Shown here in pieces: positions 24,030 to 32,110 of a stretch of DNA of 33,764 nucleotides; positions within the stretch are counted from its first letter, which is position 1; every line of letters begins with the position of its first letter. The DNA is from Pseudomonadota bacterium. GTDB lineage: Bacteria > Pseudomonadota > Alphaproteobacteria > Rhizobiales > Devosiaceae. The notes below the pieces were generated by a model that saw only the letters and a program-made list of their open reading frames with translations, made no database searches and had not been told where the DNA came from. The DNA lies in the NCBI GenBank assembly GCA_023431205.1, contig JAEYXQ010000049.1, positions 1-33,764 on the forward strand, written 5' to 3'. The position numbers were made by a program, and so were the translations under genes.

Positions 24030-25539
24030 ATGTCTGCCGCGCTTCTCCCCCGCCCGCGCCATCGCATCGCCACCAGCCTCCCCGACTTCATGCAGGTGCT
24101 GGAGGAGCGGGGGCTGCTGCGCCGGATTACCCGCCCGATCAGCACCGTGCATGAACTCACCGAAGTCCACCGGCGGGTGCTGGAGAAGGACGGACCGGCC
24201 CTCTTGATCGAGCACCCGCTGCAGGCCGATGGCAAGCCATCTGCCATGCCGATGCTGGTCAACCTGTTCGGCACGACGGAGCGCATCGCTCTCGGGCTTG
24301 GACTTGATGCGGGAGACCTGTCCCGACTGGGGAAGGGGCTGGCCCAGTTGCGGTCTCCGCAGGCGCCGCGAGACCTTCGCGCGGCGTGGAGCCAACGGGA
24401 CCTGCTTCGCTCGGCCCTCCGACTGCGCGATCGTTCCGTGAACGCTCCCCCCCTGCCAGGAGGTTGTCTGGCGCGGGAGGGAGGTCGACCTCGGGCGCCT
24501 GCCGATCCAGACCTGCTGGCCCGGGGAGCCGGCGCCGCTGATCACCTGGCCCCTGGTGATCACGCGTGCCCCCGACGATCCGGGCGATATCAATGTGGGC
24601 GTGTACCGCATGCAGGTGATCGGGCCCGATCGGTGCCTCGTCCGCTGGCTACCAAGCCGTGGCGGGGCGCGCCACTACCGGCTTTGGCAGCAGAAGGGGC
24701 TGGACATGCCAATGGCCGTGGCTATCGGCGCCGATCCGGCAAGCTTGCTCGCCGCTGTGATGCCACTGCCGGACGGGATCAACGAAATGGCGTTTGCCGG
24801 CGTGCTGCGCCGGTGCCGGAGCAGGGTGTCACGCGCGGTCACCGTCGGTCTGCCGGTGCCCGCGGACGCAGAGATCATGCTGGAAGGCACGGTCAGCGCC
24901 ACCGACACGCTGCCCGAAGGGCCATTCGGCGACCATACCGGCTACTACAACTCGGTCGAGCCGTTTCCGGTGGTCACCCTGAGCGCCATCACGATGCGGC
25001 GTTCTCCAATTTACCTGTCCACCTACACGGGGTGTCCTCCCGACGAACCTTCTCGTCTCGGTGCGGCGATGACGCCGCTGTTTGTTCCCCTGGCCAGGCA
25101 GCAGTTCCCCGAGATCCACGATTTGTGGCTGCCGCCGGAGGCCTGCTCCTATCGCGCCATGGTGGTGGCCATAGACAAGCGCTATCCCGGGCAGGCGCGA
25201 CGGGTGATGATGGGCCTGTGGTCGATGCTGCCGCAGTTCAGCATGACCAAGCTGATCATCGCCGTTGATCCCGATATAGACGTCCGCAACTGGGCGGACG
25301 TGATGTGGGCCTTGTCCACCCGCTTCGATGCGCCGCGAGACCTGGTGGTGATCCCGGATACGCCAATCGACTATCTGGACTTCGCCTCGGCCCAACCGGG
25401 GCTGGGCGGCAAGCTCGGCTTGGACGCAACCAACAAGATCGAGCCCGCGTCACGGGAATGGGGCCGGCCATTGGTGATGTCCTCCGAGATCACTGCACGG
25501 GTCGACACTTTTTGGCACGAGTTGGGGTTGCCGATATGA
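24030..25539 (+). pseudogene. ubiD: 3-polyprenyl-4-hydroxybenzoate decarboxylase UbiD, frameshifted in a C7 run
   Basis: UbiD removes the carboxyl group of polyprenyl-4-hydroxybenzoate in ubiquinone synthesis, using prenylated FMN made by UbiX. The first part (MSAALLP..., LPDFMQVLEERGLLRRITRP) reads in one frame to the CCCCCCC run at 24447-24453. The family sequence then continues in the next frame as CQEVVWRGREVDLGRLPIQT and on to the end. Taking one C away restores a continuous protein of about 502 residues, the usual size. Catalytic landmarks are intact: EGPFGDHTGYYN, YLSTYTGCPPDEPS, LPPEACSYR and TPIDYLDFAS near the C terminus, all as in enterobacterial UbiD. The stop overlaps the ubiX start by ATGA. 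The slip may be a sequencing error, a phase-variable tract or true decay. Confidence 0.85.
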
Positions 25540-26117
25540 GCGGCGCGCTCCGAATCGTCCTTGCGGTGACCGGGGCATCGGGTGCAGCCCTCGGCATCCG
25601 CATCGCCGAACGCCTGTCTTGCCGAACGGATATGGAGACCGATCTCGTGGTCTCTGCAGCAGCGGAACGCACTTTGGTGCATGAGGTGGGCCACGATGCA
25701 CCAGAGCGCCTCCGCACGCTGGTCACGCGCGTCCACTCGGTAGCGGACATTGGAGCGAGTATTGCCAGCGGCTCCTGCCGCACCAGGGGGATGATTGTGG
25801 CGCCGTGTTCGATGCGAACCCTGGGGGCCATCGCGGCAGGGATCACCGATAACCTCGTCACGCGGGCAGCAGATGTGCGTCTGAAGGAGAGGCGACGTCT
25901 GATCCTGCTGACGCGGGAGACTCCCCTGCATCTCGGGCATCTGCGAAACATGCTGGCAGCGACTGAAATGGGTGCCATCGTCATGCCCCCGGTCCCGGCC
26001 TTCTACCACCGGCCGCAGAGTATCGCCGAGATCGTCGATCACCTTGCCGCGCGAGCCATCGACCTTCTCGATCTGCCGGGGGAAGCGGAAGCAAAGCCGT
26101 GGAGCGGAGAAGGGTGA
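25536..26117 (+). CDS. ubiX: Flavin prenyltransferase UbiX
   Basis: Makes prenylated FMN, the cofactor of UbiD, from FMN and dimethylallyl phosphate. The 193-residue protein has VTGASGAALG (residues 9-18, FMN phosphate loop), MIVAPCSMRTLGAIAAG (about 85-101) and the signature LTRAADVRLKERRRLILLTRETPLHLGHL with the catalytic Arg and Glu. The ATG overlaps the ubiD stop, showing a ubiD-ubiX operon and tight cofactor-enzyme coupling. Length is normal. Unlike ubiD it is intact, so if ubiD is really broken this copy would serve another decarboxylase. Confidence 0.93.
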   Translation: MSGALRIVLAVTGASGAALGIRIAERLSCRTDMETDLVVSAAAERTLVHEVGHDAPERLRTLVTRVHSVADIGASIASGSCRTRGMIVAPCSMRTLGAIAAGITDNLVTRAADVRLKERRRLILLTRETPLHLGHLRNMLAATEMGAIVMPPVPAFYHRPQSIAEIVDHLAARAIDLLDLPGEAEAKPWSGEG

Positions 26118-26195
26118 TACGTTGATCCCGATCGGCCGCGGCGCCGGAGCCCTTCTGACCTCGTCCACGTTGCTCGCCAGATATCGGAGGATCTC

Positions 26196-26720
26196 ATGAC
26201 CGACGCGCTCGAACTTGATGTCCGCCCTATTCTGCGAAATGGCGGCGAACCATTCGGCGCCATCATGGAGGCGGTCGGTACGTTGGCACCCGGGCAGCAG
26301 CTCAGGCTGATCGTCAGCTTTCGGCCTGAACCTCTCTTCCGGGTTATGGCGGCTAAGGGCTTTGGCTACCAGGCTACGGCGATAGACCAAGGAAACTGGG
26401 AAGTTGTGTTCACGCCGCTGCCCGTGTCAGGGAGCGGCAGTGGCTCGCACGCGCATGATCCGGATAGTTGGCCCGATCCAAGCAGATATCTCGACTGCAC
26501 CGAGTTGGGCATTTCCGATTGTTCGGTTCGTGTTCTGACTCGCCTGGAGGCAATGGCCGAGGGAGAGGTGGTATTCCTGCTGCTGGGACAAGAACCAGTG
26601 TCTCTTTATCCGGAGCTGCAAGCCAAGGGGCATGCCTGGGTAGGCAACTTCGACGCTCAAGGGGCGACCTACAGGCTGATGGTCAGGGCTGGTGCAGCCA
26701 TGACCACAAGGCATGATTAG
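26196..26720 (+). CDS. Tandem DUF2249 protein
   Basis: A 174-residue protein made of two DUF2249 domains (about 7-75 and 97-165). The first starts LDVRPILRNGGEPF and contains GQQLRLIVSFRPEPLFRVMAAKGFGY. The second starts LDCTELGISDCSVRVL and contains GEVVFLLLGQEPVSLYPELQAKGHAW. They are joined by a Gly/Ser/His-rich linker (SGSGSGSHAHD). The family has a TusA-like fold and clusters with nitric-oxide and low-oxygen genes; its function is unknown. It has a strong ribosome site GGAGGATCTC. It lies 78 bases after ubiX on the same strand. Confidence 0.88.
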   Translation: MTDALELDVRPILRNGGEPFGAIMEAVGTLAPGQQLRLIVSFRPEPLFRVMAAKGFGYQATAIDQGNWEVVFTPLPVSGSGSGSHAHDPDSWPDPSRYLDCTELGISDCSVRVLTRLEAMAEGEVVFLLLGQEPVSLYPELQAKGHAWVGNFDAQGATYRLMVRAGAAMTTRHD

Positions 26721-26776
26721 CCTCGTTCTGGCCATGGGGCGGTGGTTGAACCCAGAGTTCGGCTATCACGTCCCCG

Positions 26777-26956
26777 ATGTCATACGACCACGTGCCCTTG
26801 TCGCGGCGCGATCTGCCGCCACTAAGGTGTCGTGCGTCCTGTTTGGCGGGGAAAGTGCCGGACTGGTCGAAACGCGCCAAGCTGCTCCTCAAGAAGCTGC
26901 ACCGGCTGCTGCTGCTCGGCGACAGCGACGTACCGGGGCCTATTTTGACCCGCTGA
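26777..26956 (+). CDS. Possible 59-residue basic protein
   Basis: An open frame from ATG with coding-like third positions in its second half. It reads MSYDHVPLSRRDLPPL and later AKLLLKKLHRLLLLGDSD, a basic, leucine-rich amphipathic stretch. It has no clear ribosome site and no family I know, and its last bases overlap the 3' end of the DUF1858 gene on the other strand. It could equally be the tail of a decayed gene. Confidence 0.25.
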   Translation: MSYDHVPLSRRDLPPLRCRASCLAGKVPDWSKRAKLLLKKLHRLLLLGDSDVPGPILTR

Positions 26957-27146
26957 GCCGCAGGATCTCCTCGATTAGTGCGGCCAAATTCTTGCCGTGC
27001 TCGCGCGACGCCTCCTCCAGCGTGTGAAACGGCCCGATCGGGCACCCCGGGCATTTAAGTCCGTTGCGGATGAACAGCGGCACCGTGGCCGGCCAACGGT
27101 CCATGATCTCCTTCACGCTCATCTCTTCCAAGTGATTGCGGCGCAT
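26940..27146 (-). CDS. DUF1858 domain protein
   Basis: A 68-residue protein that is a complete DUF1858 domain: VKEIMDRWPATVPLFIRNGLKCPGCPIGPFHTLEEA. The two cysteines, C32 and C35, form the redox-disulfide motif. The family is associated with hybrid-cluster proteins and other nitrogen-oxide or anaerobic systems. GGAGGTGGAGCC stands directly before the ATG. A TTG-N8-CAA box lies 49-62 bases upstream, and the gene is transcribed alone on this strand. Its neighbour is the DUF2249 gene, a frequent partner of DUF1858 in denitrifiers. Confidence 0.9.
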   Translation of the reverse strand: MRRNHLEEMSVKEIMDRWPATVPLFIRNGLKCPGCPIGPFHTLEEASREHGKNLAALIEEILRLSGSK

Positions 27147-27194
27147 GGCTCCACCTCCGAAAAGGAGACTTGCCGCAAGGTCGGCGGTCGCTCT

Positions 27195-27208
27195 TTGCTG
27201 AAGCGCAA
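27195..27208 (-). promoter_or_regulatory. FNR/FixK-type box upstream of the DUF1858 gene
   Basis: TTGCTGAAGCGCAA, a 14-base TTG-N8-CAA site with outer bases TTGC and GCAA. A class II start would be near 27160, just before the ribosome site. The -10 region is weak, which fits dependence on an activator. Confidence 0.65.
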
Positions 27209-27455
27209 GCTGTGGGGAGCGTGATCAAGAACAGGGCGGGCGGGATGAGGCTGCCCGGCACCGTCAGCAGCCGTCCGAGTAGTGAAGAAGGGGGGCGTCT
27301 TCCGGTGACCTGCTTCGTGTCTCTGCGGGCATGATCTGCGACGTCCCCTTGAAGCGAGTTGCTAGCACTCGCCGAGGGGCTGAGCCACTGTGGCCGGTTC
27401 AGCGCAACTGTGTTGGAGAAGCAGCCCTATCCGTGCTCTCGGCTTGAAAGCGAAC
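27209..27455. other. No gene found
   Basis: Neither strand shows a frame with a ribosome site. A stem GCTGAGCC (27379-27386) with GGTTCAGC (27396-27403) is present but has no T-run, so it is not a convincing terminator for the minus-strand cco operon that ends upstream of it. Confidence 0.5.
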
Positions 27456-27587
27456 TCAGAGGACCATCCAACCAACCGCGACAAGGGCCAGCACCAGTGC
27501 CAGTATGCTCGGCACCAACACTGCCGCCCCGGAGACAATGGCGAGAATAGCCGACAATCTGGACCTTCCCCGTGGGACCTGTAGCAT
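27456..27587 (-). CDS. Small single-span membrane protein, 43 residues
   Basis: The frame starts MLQVPRGRSRL and then runs as one hydrophobic helix, AILAIVSGAAVLVPSILALV and onward, to a final GWMVL. The N terminus is basic, so it would stay inside the cell. GGAAAGG lies nine bases before the ATG. It sits 85 bases after ccoS and points the same way, at the end of the cbb3 cluster, where small membrane proteins that tune or stabilise the oxidase are common. No family recognised. Confidence 0.5.
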   Translation of the reverse strand: MLQVPRGRSRLSAILAIVSGAAVLVPSILALVLALVAVGWMVL

Positions 27588-27672
27588 CGCACGCCCTTTC
27601 CATTTTGTTTGCCGCAGGCCATTGCTGCGTCACAGTCTTGCAACCTCGAGCAATCTTCGAACGCTTCGCTGA

Positions 27673-27813
27673 TCACTCGTCGTCGTCGAGGATACGTTCT
27701 GCCGCTCCCTGCAAATCATCATACTGACCCGTCTGCATACTCCACAGAAATGCGCCGAGGCCTACCAGGCCAAGCCCGAAGGCAACAGGGATGAGGACGA
27801 TCAGCACGTTCAT
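27673..27813 (-). CDS. ccoS: cbb3-type cytochrome oxidase assembly protein CcoS (FixS)
   Basis: A 46-residue single-span protein: MNVLIVLIPVAFGLGLVGLG, then AFLWSMQTGQYDDLQGAAER and an acidic end. The FLW...GQYDDLQGAA...IL pattern is the CcoS signature. It is needed to place cofactors in the cbb3 oxidase. The ATG overlaps the ccoI stop by ATGA. It is the last recognisable gene of the operon. Confidence 0.93.
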   Translation of the reverse strand: MNVLIVLIPVAFGLGLVGLGAFLWSMQTGQYDDLQGAAERILDDDE

Positions 27814-30026
27814 GGCTGGGCATTTGCCGTGGAGTTGCCCGGCGCAGGTGCCATCTTAGGAAGTCCCCGCAGACGAAATGCGTTCCCCACCACAATCACA
27901 GACGATAGGGACATGGCAACGGCTGCGACCAATGGCGTGGCGTAGCCAAGGATCGCTATTGGGACCGCGATGGCGTTGTAGACAACCGCCAGGGCCAGGT
28001 TCTGCCGGATAAGCCGACGTGCGTTGCCGGCAACGGCAATGGTATGTGGCACCGCGGCCAAGCTCTCGTTGAGGAACACGAAGTCGGCGGCGCTGCGCCC
28101 AACATCGGCAGCGCTCGACGGCGCCATCGACGCATCTGCGCCCGCAAGCGCGGGGGCGTCATTAAGGCCATAGCCGACCATCAGCACGCAGTGGCCCTTT
28201 GCCTGCAGCGTCTGAACCAGGTGAAGCTTTCCGGATGGCAGGACGTCACCGAACCACTCATCGGCGCCGATCTTGTCCGCAACCCGCTGGACCACGGCGG
28301 CCTCATCCCCTGAAACGAGGATGATCCTCAACTGGCGCTCGCGAAGGGCGGCCACCGACTCGTGTACGTTTGACCGCAGCCGATCCTCGAAGCGGAATGC
28401 GGCCAGCAGTTCACCGTTGCGCGACAACACTGTCCCTCGAGTATTGCCGGGCAAGTCGAGTGCCCAATCGGCTCTGCCAAGCCGATAGGTGTCTGTTCCC
28501 AAGCGGCCTTCCACACCCATACCCGCGGTCTCCTGAACAACCGTCCAGGCTAAGTTTCCACTGGAATCGGCACTCTCGGCCAAGGCCATCGATAGGGGAT
28601 GCCGTGAGTTCGCTGCCAATCCCGCAGCGAGGGCGAGCGTGCGCGGCTCAATCTCGTCACTGTTGACCAGACGGGGTAGACCTATTGTGACGGTGCCAGT
28701 CTTGTCCAGGAGCACAGTATCCACCGTGGCGATACGTTCGAGTCCTTCTCCATCCTTGGTCAGGATCGACCGTTCGAACAATCGTCGGGCCGCCACGACC
28801 TGCACGATGGGCACCGCCAGGCCGAGCGCGCACGGACAGGTGATGATCAGGACGCTTATCGCCACGGTTAGCGAGTGGTGCCAGTCGCCTGAAAGCAAGA
28901 TCCAGCCGATGAAAGTCAGCAAAGCAGTCAGATGGACCACTGGGGAGTACAGCTGGGCAGCCCGATCTGCGATGCGGCGATAGCCGGCCTGCCCCCCCTC
29001 GGCGACCTCCATCAGGCGGACCATCTCAGCCAGGAAGGAGTCCGCCGCCGCGGCAGTAGCGCGCATCTGCAGCGGGCCGGTCAGGTTGAGCGTGCCGGCA
29101 CGCAGCGTGGTGCCCACCTGCGCGAGCTGTGGCATGGATTCGCCGGATACCATGGCGACATCGACGTCCGAGGCGCCTCGCTCCACAACCCCGTCGACCG
29201 GTACCCGGTCCCCCGCCACCAGCAGGATTTGGTCCCCAGCGCCAATATCGGCGACCGGCACGTACCGGCGGGAACCATCGGCTTGCAGGACGTTGGCGCC
29301 GCGTGGGGCCAGTCTCACCAGCCCACGGACGGCGGTGCGGGCCCGCTCCCGCATCATGTGATCGAGCACGCGCCCGATCAGGAGAAAGAAGAGCAGCGTG
29401 ACCGAGGCGTCGAAATAGGCATGATGACGCGCCGTCGCTGTCTCAAAGACGCTGAGAAGAAAGGCCAGAGTAATCCCGATCGAGATCGGTACGTCCATGT
29501 TCGTGCGGCCGTGGCGCAAGGCCTTCCAGGCCGAGACATAGAACACTCTCCCGGAATAAAGCAGGGTGGGTAAGGCGATCAGAGCCGAGAGCCAATGGAA
29601 AAACTGGCGAGCGTCGCCGGTGGCGCCCGACCATACCGAAACGGACAACAGCATGATGTTGCTGGCCGCGAAGCCCGCGACCGCTAGCGCACGGATCAGC
29701 CTACCGAGTTCGGTATCCTTCTCCTCGGGCAGGTCACCGCAGTAGTTGGCAGGGTAGCCGATCCGATCCAGTGTGCGGCGCAACGGAGGAGGAGCCTCTC
29801 TCCCCCGCCATTCCACGGCGACCCGGCGGGTGGAGAGGTTGACGCGCGCGTGCTCAACGCCCGGCAGAGCTCCCAAGGCTTTTTCGACGCGGCGCATGCA
29901 GGCGCCGCAATGGATATCGGGGACGGACAATTCGGTGCGGAACACTCCGCCCTTCAAATGGCGGCTGGCCAGCAGCAGTTCATCGGTTCCGGAAGAGCTG
30001 TCAATGCTTGCAGCTGCGGCGGTCAT
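27810..30026 (-). CDS. ccoI: Copper-exporting P1B-type ATPase CcoI (FixI), with Tyr in the GDGxND motif
   Basis: Moves copper across the inner membrane for assembly of the CuB centre of cbb3 oxidase. The 738-residue protein has one N-terminal heavy-metal domain (HCGAC, C40 and C43), eight membrane segments, SGES (actuator), CPC (C397, C399) and the phosphorylation motif DKTGT (D441). It also has SRHPLS and the hinge region. The hinge motif, normally GDGxNDAP, reads GYGLNDAP: residue 619 is Tyr (TAT) instead of Asp. That Asp helps hold Mg2+ at the phosphorylation site in P-type ATPases, so activity is in doubt. It lies 9 bases after the DUF2189 gene and is coupled to ccoS by ATGA. Confidence 0.93.
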   Translation of the reverse strand: MTAAAASIDSSSGTDELLLASRHLKGGVFRTELSVPDIHCGACMRRVEKALGALPGVEHARVNLSTRRVAVEWRGREAPPPLRRTLDRIGYPANYCGDLPEEKDTELGRLIRALAVAGFAASNIMLLSVSVWSGATGDARQFFHWLSALIALPTLLYSGRVFYVSAWKALRHGRTNMDVPISIGITLAFLLSVFETATARHHAYFDASVTLLFFLLIGRVLDHMMRERARTAVRGLVRLAPRGANVLQADGSRRYVPVADIGAGDQILLVAGDRVPVDGVVERGASDVDVAMVSGESMPQLAQVGTTLRAGTLNLTGPLQMRATAAAADSFLAEMVRLMEVAEGGQAGYRRIADRAAQLYSPVVHLTALLTFIGWILLSGDWHHSLTVAISVLIITCPCALGLAVPIVQVVAARRLFERSILTKDGEGLERIATVDTVLLDKTGTVTIGLPRLVNSDEIEPRTLALAAGLAANSRHPLSMALAESADSSGNLAWTVVQETAGMGVEGRLGTDTYRLGRADWALDLPGNTRGTVLSRNGELLAAFRFEDRLRSNVHESVAALRERQLRIILVSGDEAAVVQRVADKIGADEWFGDVLPSGKLHLVQTLQAKGHCVLMVGYGLNDAPALAGADASMAPSSAADVGRSAADFVFLNESLAAVPHTIAVAGNARRLIRQNLALAVVYNAIAVPIAILGYATPLVAAVAMSLSSVIVVGNAFRLRGLPKMAPAPGNSTANAQP

Positions 30027-30035
30027 GGTCGCTGG

Positions 30036-30839
30036 TCACCGGATAGCCTTGTAAGCATGCCAGGTGGCGTGGCCGAGCAGCGGGAACACCACGATCATGC
30101 CCACCAGGAACGTGGCGAGTGAAAGCGCCACCAGGATCATGACCACCGCTCCCCACGCGATCATCACTCCCAGGTTGTTCCAGACCAGCGCGAAGCTGGT
30201 ACCCATGGCGGTGAAGGCATCAGTGCGCTCGTTGAGGAGCATGGGTATCGAAAAGACGCTGATGGCGAAGGCGAGCGAAGCGAAGAGTCCGCCCACGAGC
30301 GTGCCGGTCACCAGCAGCCCCCAGCCCAGGGGTGTCGTGACCAGCAGGATCAACATCTGGTCGAAGCCCGGGAAAGCGCGGTAACCGAAGAATAGTGCGT
30401 AAAGCAGCACTGCGGCCCGCATCCACACCAGCATCAGCAGCATCAGCAGCAGACCCGCGAAGACGATCTGTGCTCCGGAGCCGGTCTTGGTCACCAGCAT
30501 GCGACCGAGGCGGGCCGGCTCGTCCGCTTGCAACATGCGGCTTTTTTCATACAGTCCGACGGCAACAACCGGGGCGACAATCATGAATCCGGAGAGCGCC
30601 GGGAACAACACGTAATCCCAGGAGAAGGCAAACATCGCATAGATGAGCCCCGCAGAAACTGCCGCCACCAGGACGCCATAGACCAAGCTCGGGAGTGGAT
30701 AACGCCACAGGTCGCGCCAGCCGGCGCCCAGCCAGGAGAATACGGTGGAGACCGGCAGGTGCCGCTGCTTGGTGCGGTCGCGGGTCTCTTCGACAGTGGA
30801 GGTCTCCGACAGAAGCCCGTATTCGTTTGCGTCGCTCAT
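30036..30839 (-). CDS. DUF2189 family membrane protein
   Basis: A 267-residue integral membrane protein with about six hydrophobic segments after a soluble N terminus. The family signature is FSWLGAGWRDLWRYPLPSLVYG near residues 35-56, with VGLYEKSRMLQADEPARLG after the second segment. The role of DUF2189 is unknown, but in alphaproteobacteria it often sits between ccoP and ccoI as here, so a part in oxidase assembly or membrane supply is plausible. GGAG lies six bases before the ATG at 30839; an earlier ATG at 30851 has no such site. Confidence 0.85.
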   Translation of the reverse strand: MSDANEYGLLSETSTVEETRDRTKQRHLPVSTVFSWLGAGWRDLWRYPLPSLVYGVLVAAVSAGLIYAMFAFSWDYVLFPALSGFMIVAPVVAVGLYEKSRMLQADEPARLGRMLVTKTGSGAQIVFAGLLLMLLMLVWMRAAVLLYALFFGYRAFPGFDQMLILLVTTPLGWGLLVTGTLVGGLFASLAFAISVFSIPMLLNERTDAFTAMGTSFALVWNNLGVMIAWGAVVMILVALSLATFLVGMIVVFPLLGHATWHAYKAIR

Positions 30840-30857
30840 CGTGTTCTCCACAATCCG

Positions 30858-31064
30858 TCAGCAGGAGGACTTGGCGGCGCTGAACTGCCCCGGTGCCCCT
30901 TGGCCCGCTTTTGCATGTGCGATGCAATCGGGCTGCGACTGTATCGCGACGTAGAGCAGATGCGCGTTAGCGGCCAGGAAGATGCCCACAATCGCCACGG
31001 TGATCGCGGCGCCGATCACCACGCGACGCCAGGAGCCACTCACCGGCTGCGCTTCTGCCGTCAT
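30858..31064 (-). CDS. Small membrane protein of the cco operon, 68 residues
   Basis: One membrane segment (about residues 14-40, VVIGAAITVAIVGIFLAANAHL) and a soluble C terminus with two cysteines, PDCIAHAKAGQ and KSSC at the end. The ATG overlaps the ccoP stop by ATGA and the stop lies 18 bases before the DUF2189 gene, so it is translated with the oxidase. Small proteins of this size are found at this place in related cco operons; the function is unknown. The cysteines might help in copper or redox handling. Confidence 0.75.
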   Translation of the reverse strand: MTAEAQPVSGSWRRVVIGAAITVAIVGIFLAANAHLLYVAIQSQPDCIAHAKAGQGAPGQFSAAKSSC

Positions 31065-31945
31065 GGCGTTTTCATCCCCAGGTCATAGACATAGAGTGCC
31101 AGCGTCTTGATCTCGGTGGTGGTCAGCCGCTCATCCCAGGTTGGCATGTGACCGACGCGGCCGCCATGTACGGAAGCAATAATGTTATCGAGCGTGCCAC
31201 CATAGATCCATGCACTGTCCGTCAGATTGGGCGCGCCGATATCCCTGCTGCCCAGTCCGTCTTCACCATGACAACCTGAGCAGTTGTCAATGAACAACTG
31301 CTGGCCAGCCGCGATCATGTCGACATTTTCTGCTGTCGAGTACTCCGGATGGCTCAGGGAATAAACGTATTGAGCCACCTGGCGCACTTCGGGGCGGCCC
31401 AACATAGCGTCCCGCCCGAAGGCGGGCATCTGCGACATACGGGTTTCGTCGTGACGAGCGTTGATTCCCACGCGCAGCGTTTCCGCTATGGCTTCCGGGC
31501 TGCCATCGCCCCACAGCCAGTCTCCGTCGGTGAGATCGGGGTAGTTGCTGCGACCGGTGCCGTTCATCCCGTGGCATGCGGCGCAGTTGTCACCGAAGAG
31601 CTGCCGACCGCTCAGCTCGACATTGGTCATAAGTGCTTCGTCCGCCTGAATCTCATCGTAGGACAGGGCGGCAATCTGCGATGTCCATGGTTCGCGCGCC
31701 GCTTGGTTCGACAGGATCGCCTGCTCGACAGTATCACGTTGGTCGATACCCAAAATTCCCTTGGTATAACTCCAGCCCAGCGGAAAAGCCGGCATCAGCA
31801 CCCACCAGATCACGGCGAACAAATGAGTGACGAAGATGAACCACAGGATGCCGCGTGGCACCGGAGTATCCAGCTCCTTGATGCCGTTCCACTCGTGTCC
31901 GGTGGTCTCTTCACCGGTGACAGGATCGACCTCAACCTTGCTCAC
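31061..31945 (-). CDS. ccoP: cbb3-type cytochrome c oxidase subunit III, di-heme CcoP (FixP)
   Basis: Carries electrons from soluble cytochrome c to CcoO. The 294-residue protein has a cytoplasmic N terminus with DPVTGEETTGHEWNGIKELDTPVP, one membrane anchor (about 33-55) and two c-type heme domains. The heme attachment motifs are CAACH (121-125) and CSGCH (222-226), with methionine ligands in SQMPAFG and VGHMPTW. The start is GTG overlapping the ccoQ stop. Nothing is unusual apart from the alternative start codon. Confidence 0.97.
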   Translation of the reverse strand: MSKVEVDPVTGEETTGHEWNGIKELDTPVPRGILWFIFVTHLFAVIWWVLMPAFPLGWSYTKGILGIDQRDTVEQAILSNQAAREPWTSQIAALSYDEIQADEALMTNVELSGRQLFGDNCAACHGMNGTGRSNYPDLTDGDWLWGDGSPEAIAETLRVGINARHDETRMSQMPAFGRDAMLGRPEVRQVAQYVYSLSHPEYSTAENVDMIAAGQQLFIDNCSGCHGEDGLGSRDIGAPNLTDSAWIYGGTLDNIIASVHGGRVGHMPTWDERLTTTEIKTLALYVYDLGMKTP

Positions 31946-32106
31946 GGGCGGTCCTCCTCGCGCAATACGGATGCCTTGGCGCGGTCAAACTTCTTCCGGT
32001 TCTTTGGCCAGAACGTGTAGACCAGTACGGCGGCGGTCATGGCCAGCAGGTAGAACAGGCCCCAACTCTTGGCAAAAGCGGACAGTGTCTCGTAGTCGAA
32101 GGACAT
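31942..32106 (-). CDS. ccoQ: cbb3-type cytochrome c oxidase small subunit CcoQ (FixQ)
   Basis: A 54-residue single-span subunit: MSFDYETLSAFAKSWGLFYL, then a hydrophobic stretch to VYTFWPKNRKKFDRAK. The FWPKNRKxF motif is typical. CcoQ stabilises the ccoN-O-P complex. It lies 4 bases after ccoO and overlaps ccoP by four bases. Confidence 0.95.
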   Translation of the reverse strand: MSFDYETLSAFAKSWGLFYLLAMTAAVLVYTFWPKNRKKFDRAKASVLREEDRP

Positions 32107-32110
32107 GGCT

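Noticed and set aside
26122..26135. TTGATCCCGATCGG as an FNR box before the DUF2249 gene
   Set aside because: The right half ends CGG instead of CAA, so one of the two contact triplets is missing, and no -10 lies at the expected distance.
26122..26199. 25-codon frame starting TTG and overlapping the DUF2249 start by ATGA
   Set aside because: No ribosome site, a rare start codon and no family resemblance. The overlap alone is weak evidence.
26713..27027. 104-residue plus-strand frame after the DUF2249 gene
   Set aside because: It runs antisense to most of the DUF1858 gene, lacks a ribosome site, and its C-terminal half is the reverse of a clearly coding region.
27638..27653. TTGCAACCTCGAGCAA as an activator site for the 43-residue gene
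   Set aside because: The spacing between TTG and CAA is ten, not eight, and the inner bases are not symmetric. Only its distance from the start is suggestive.
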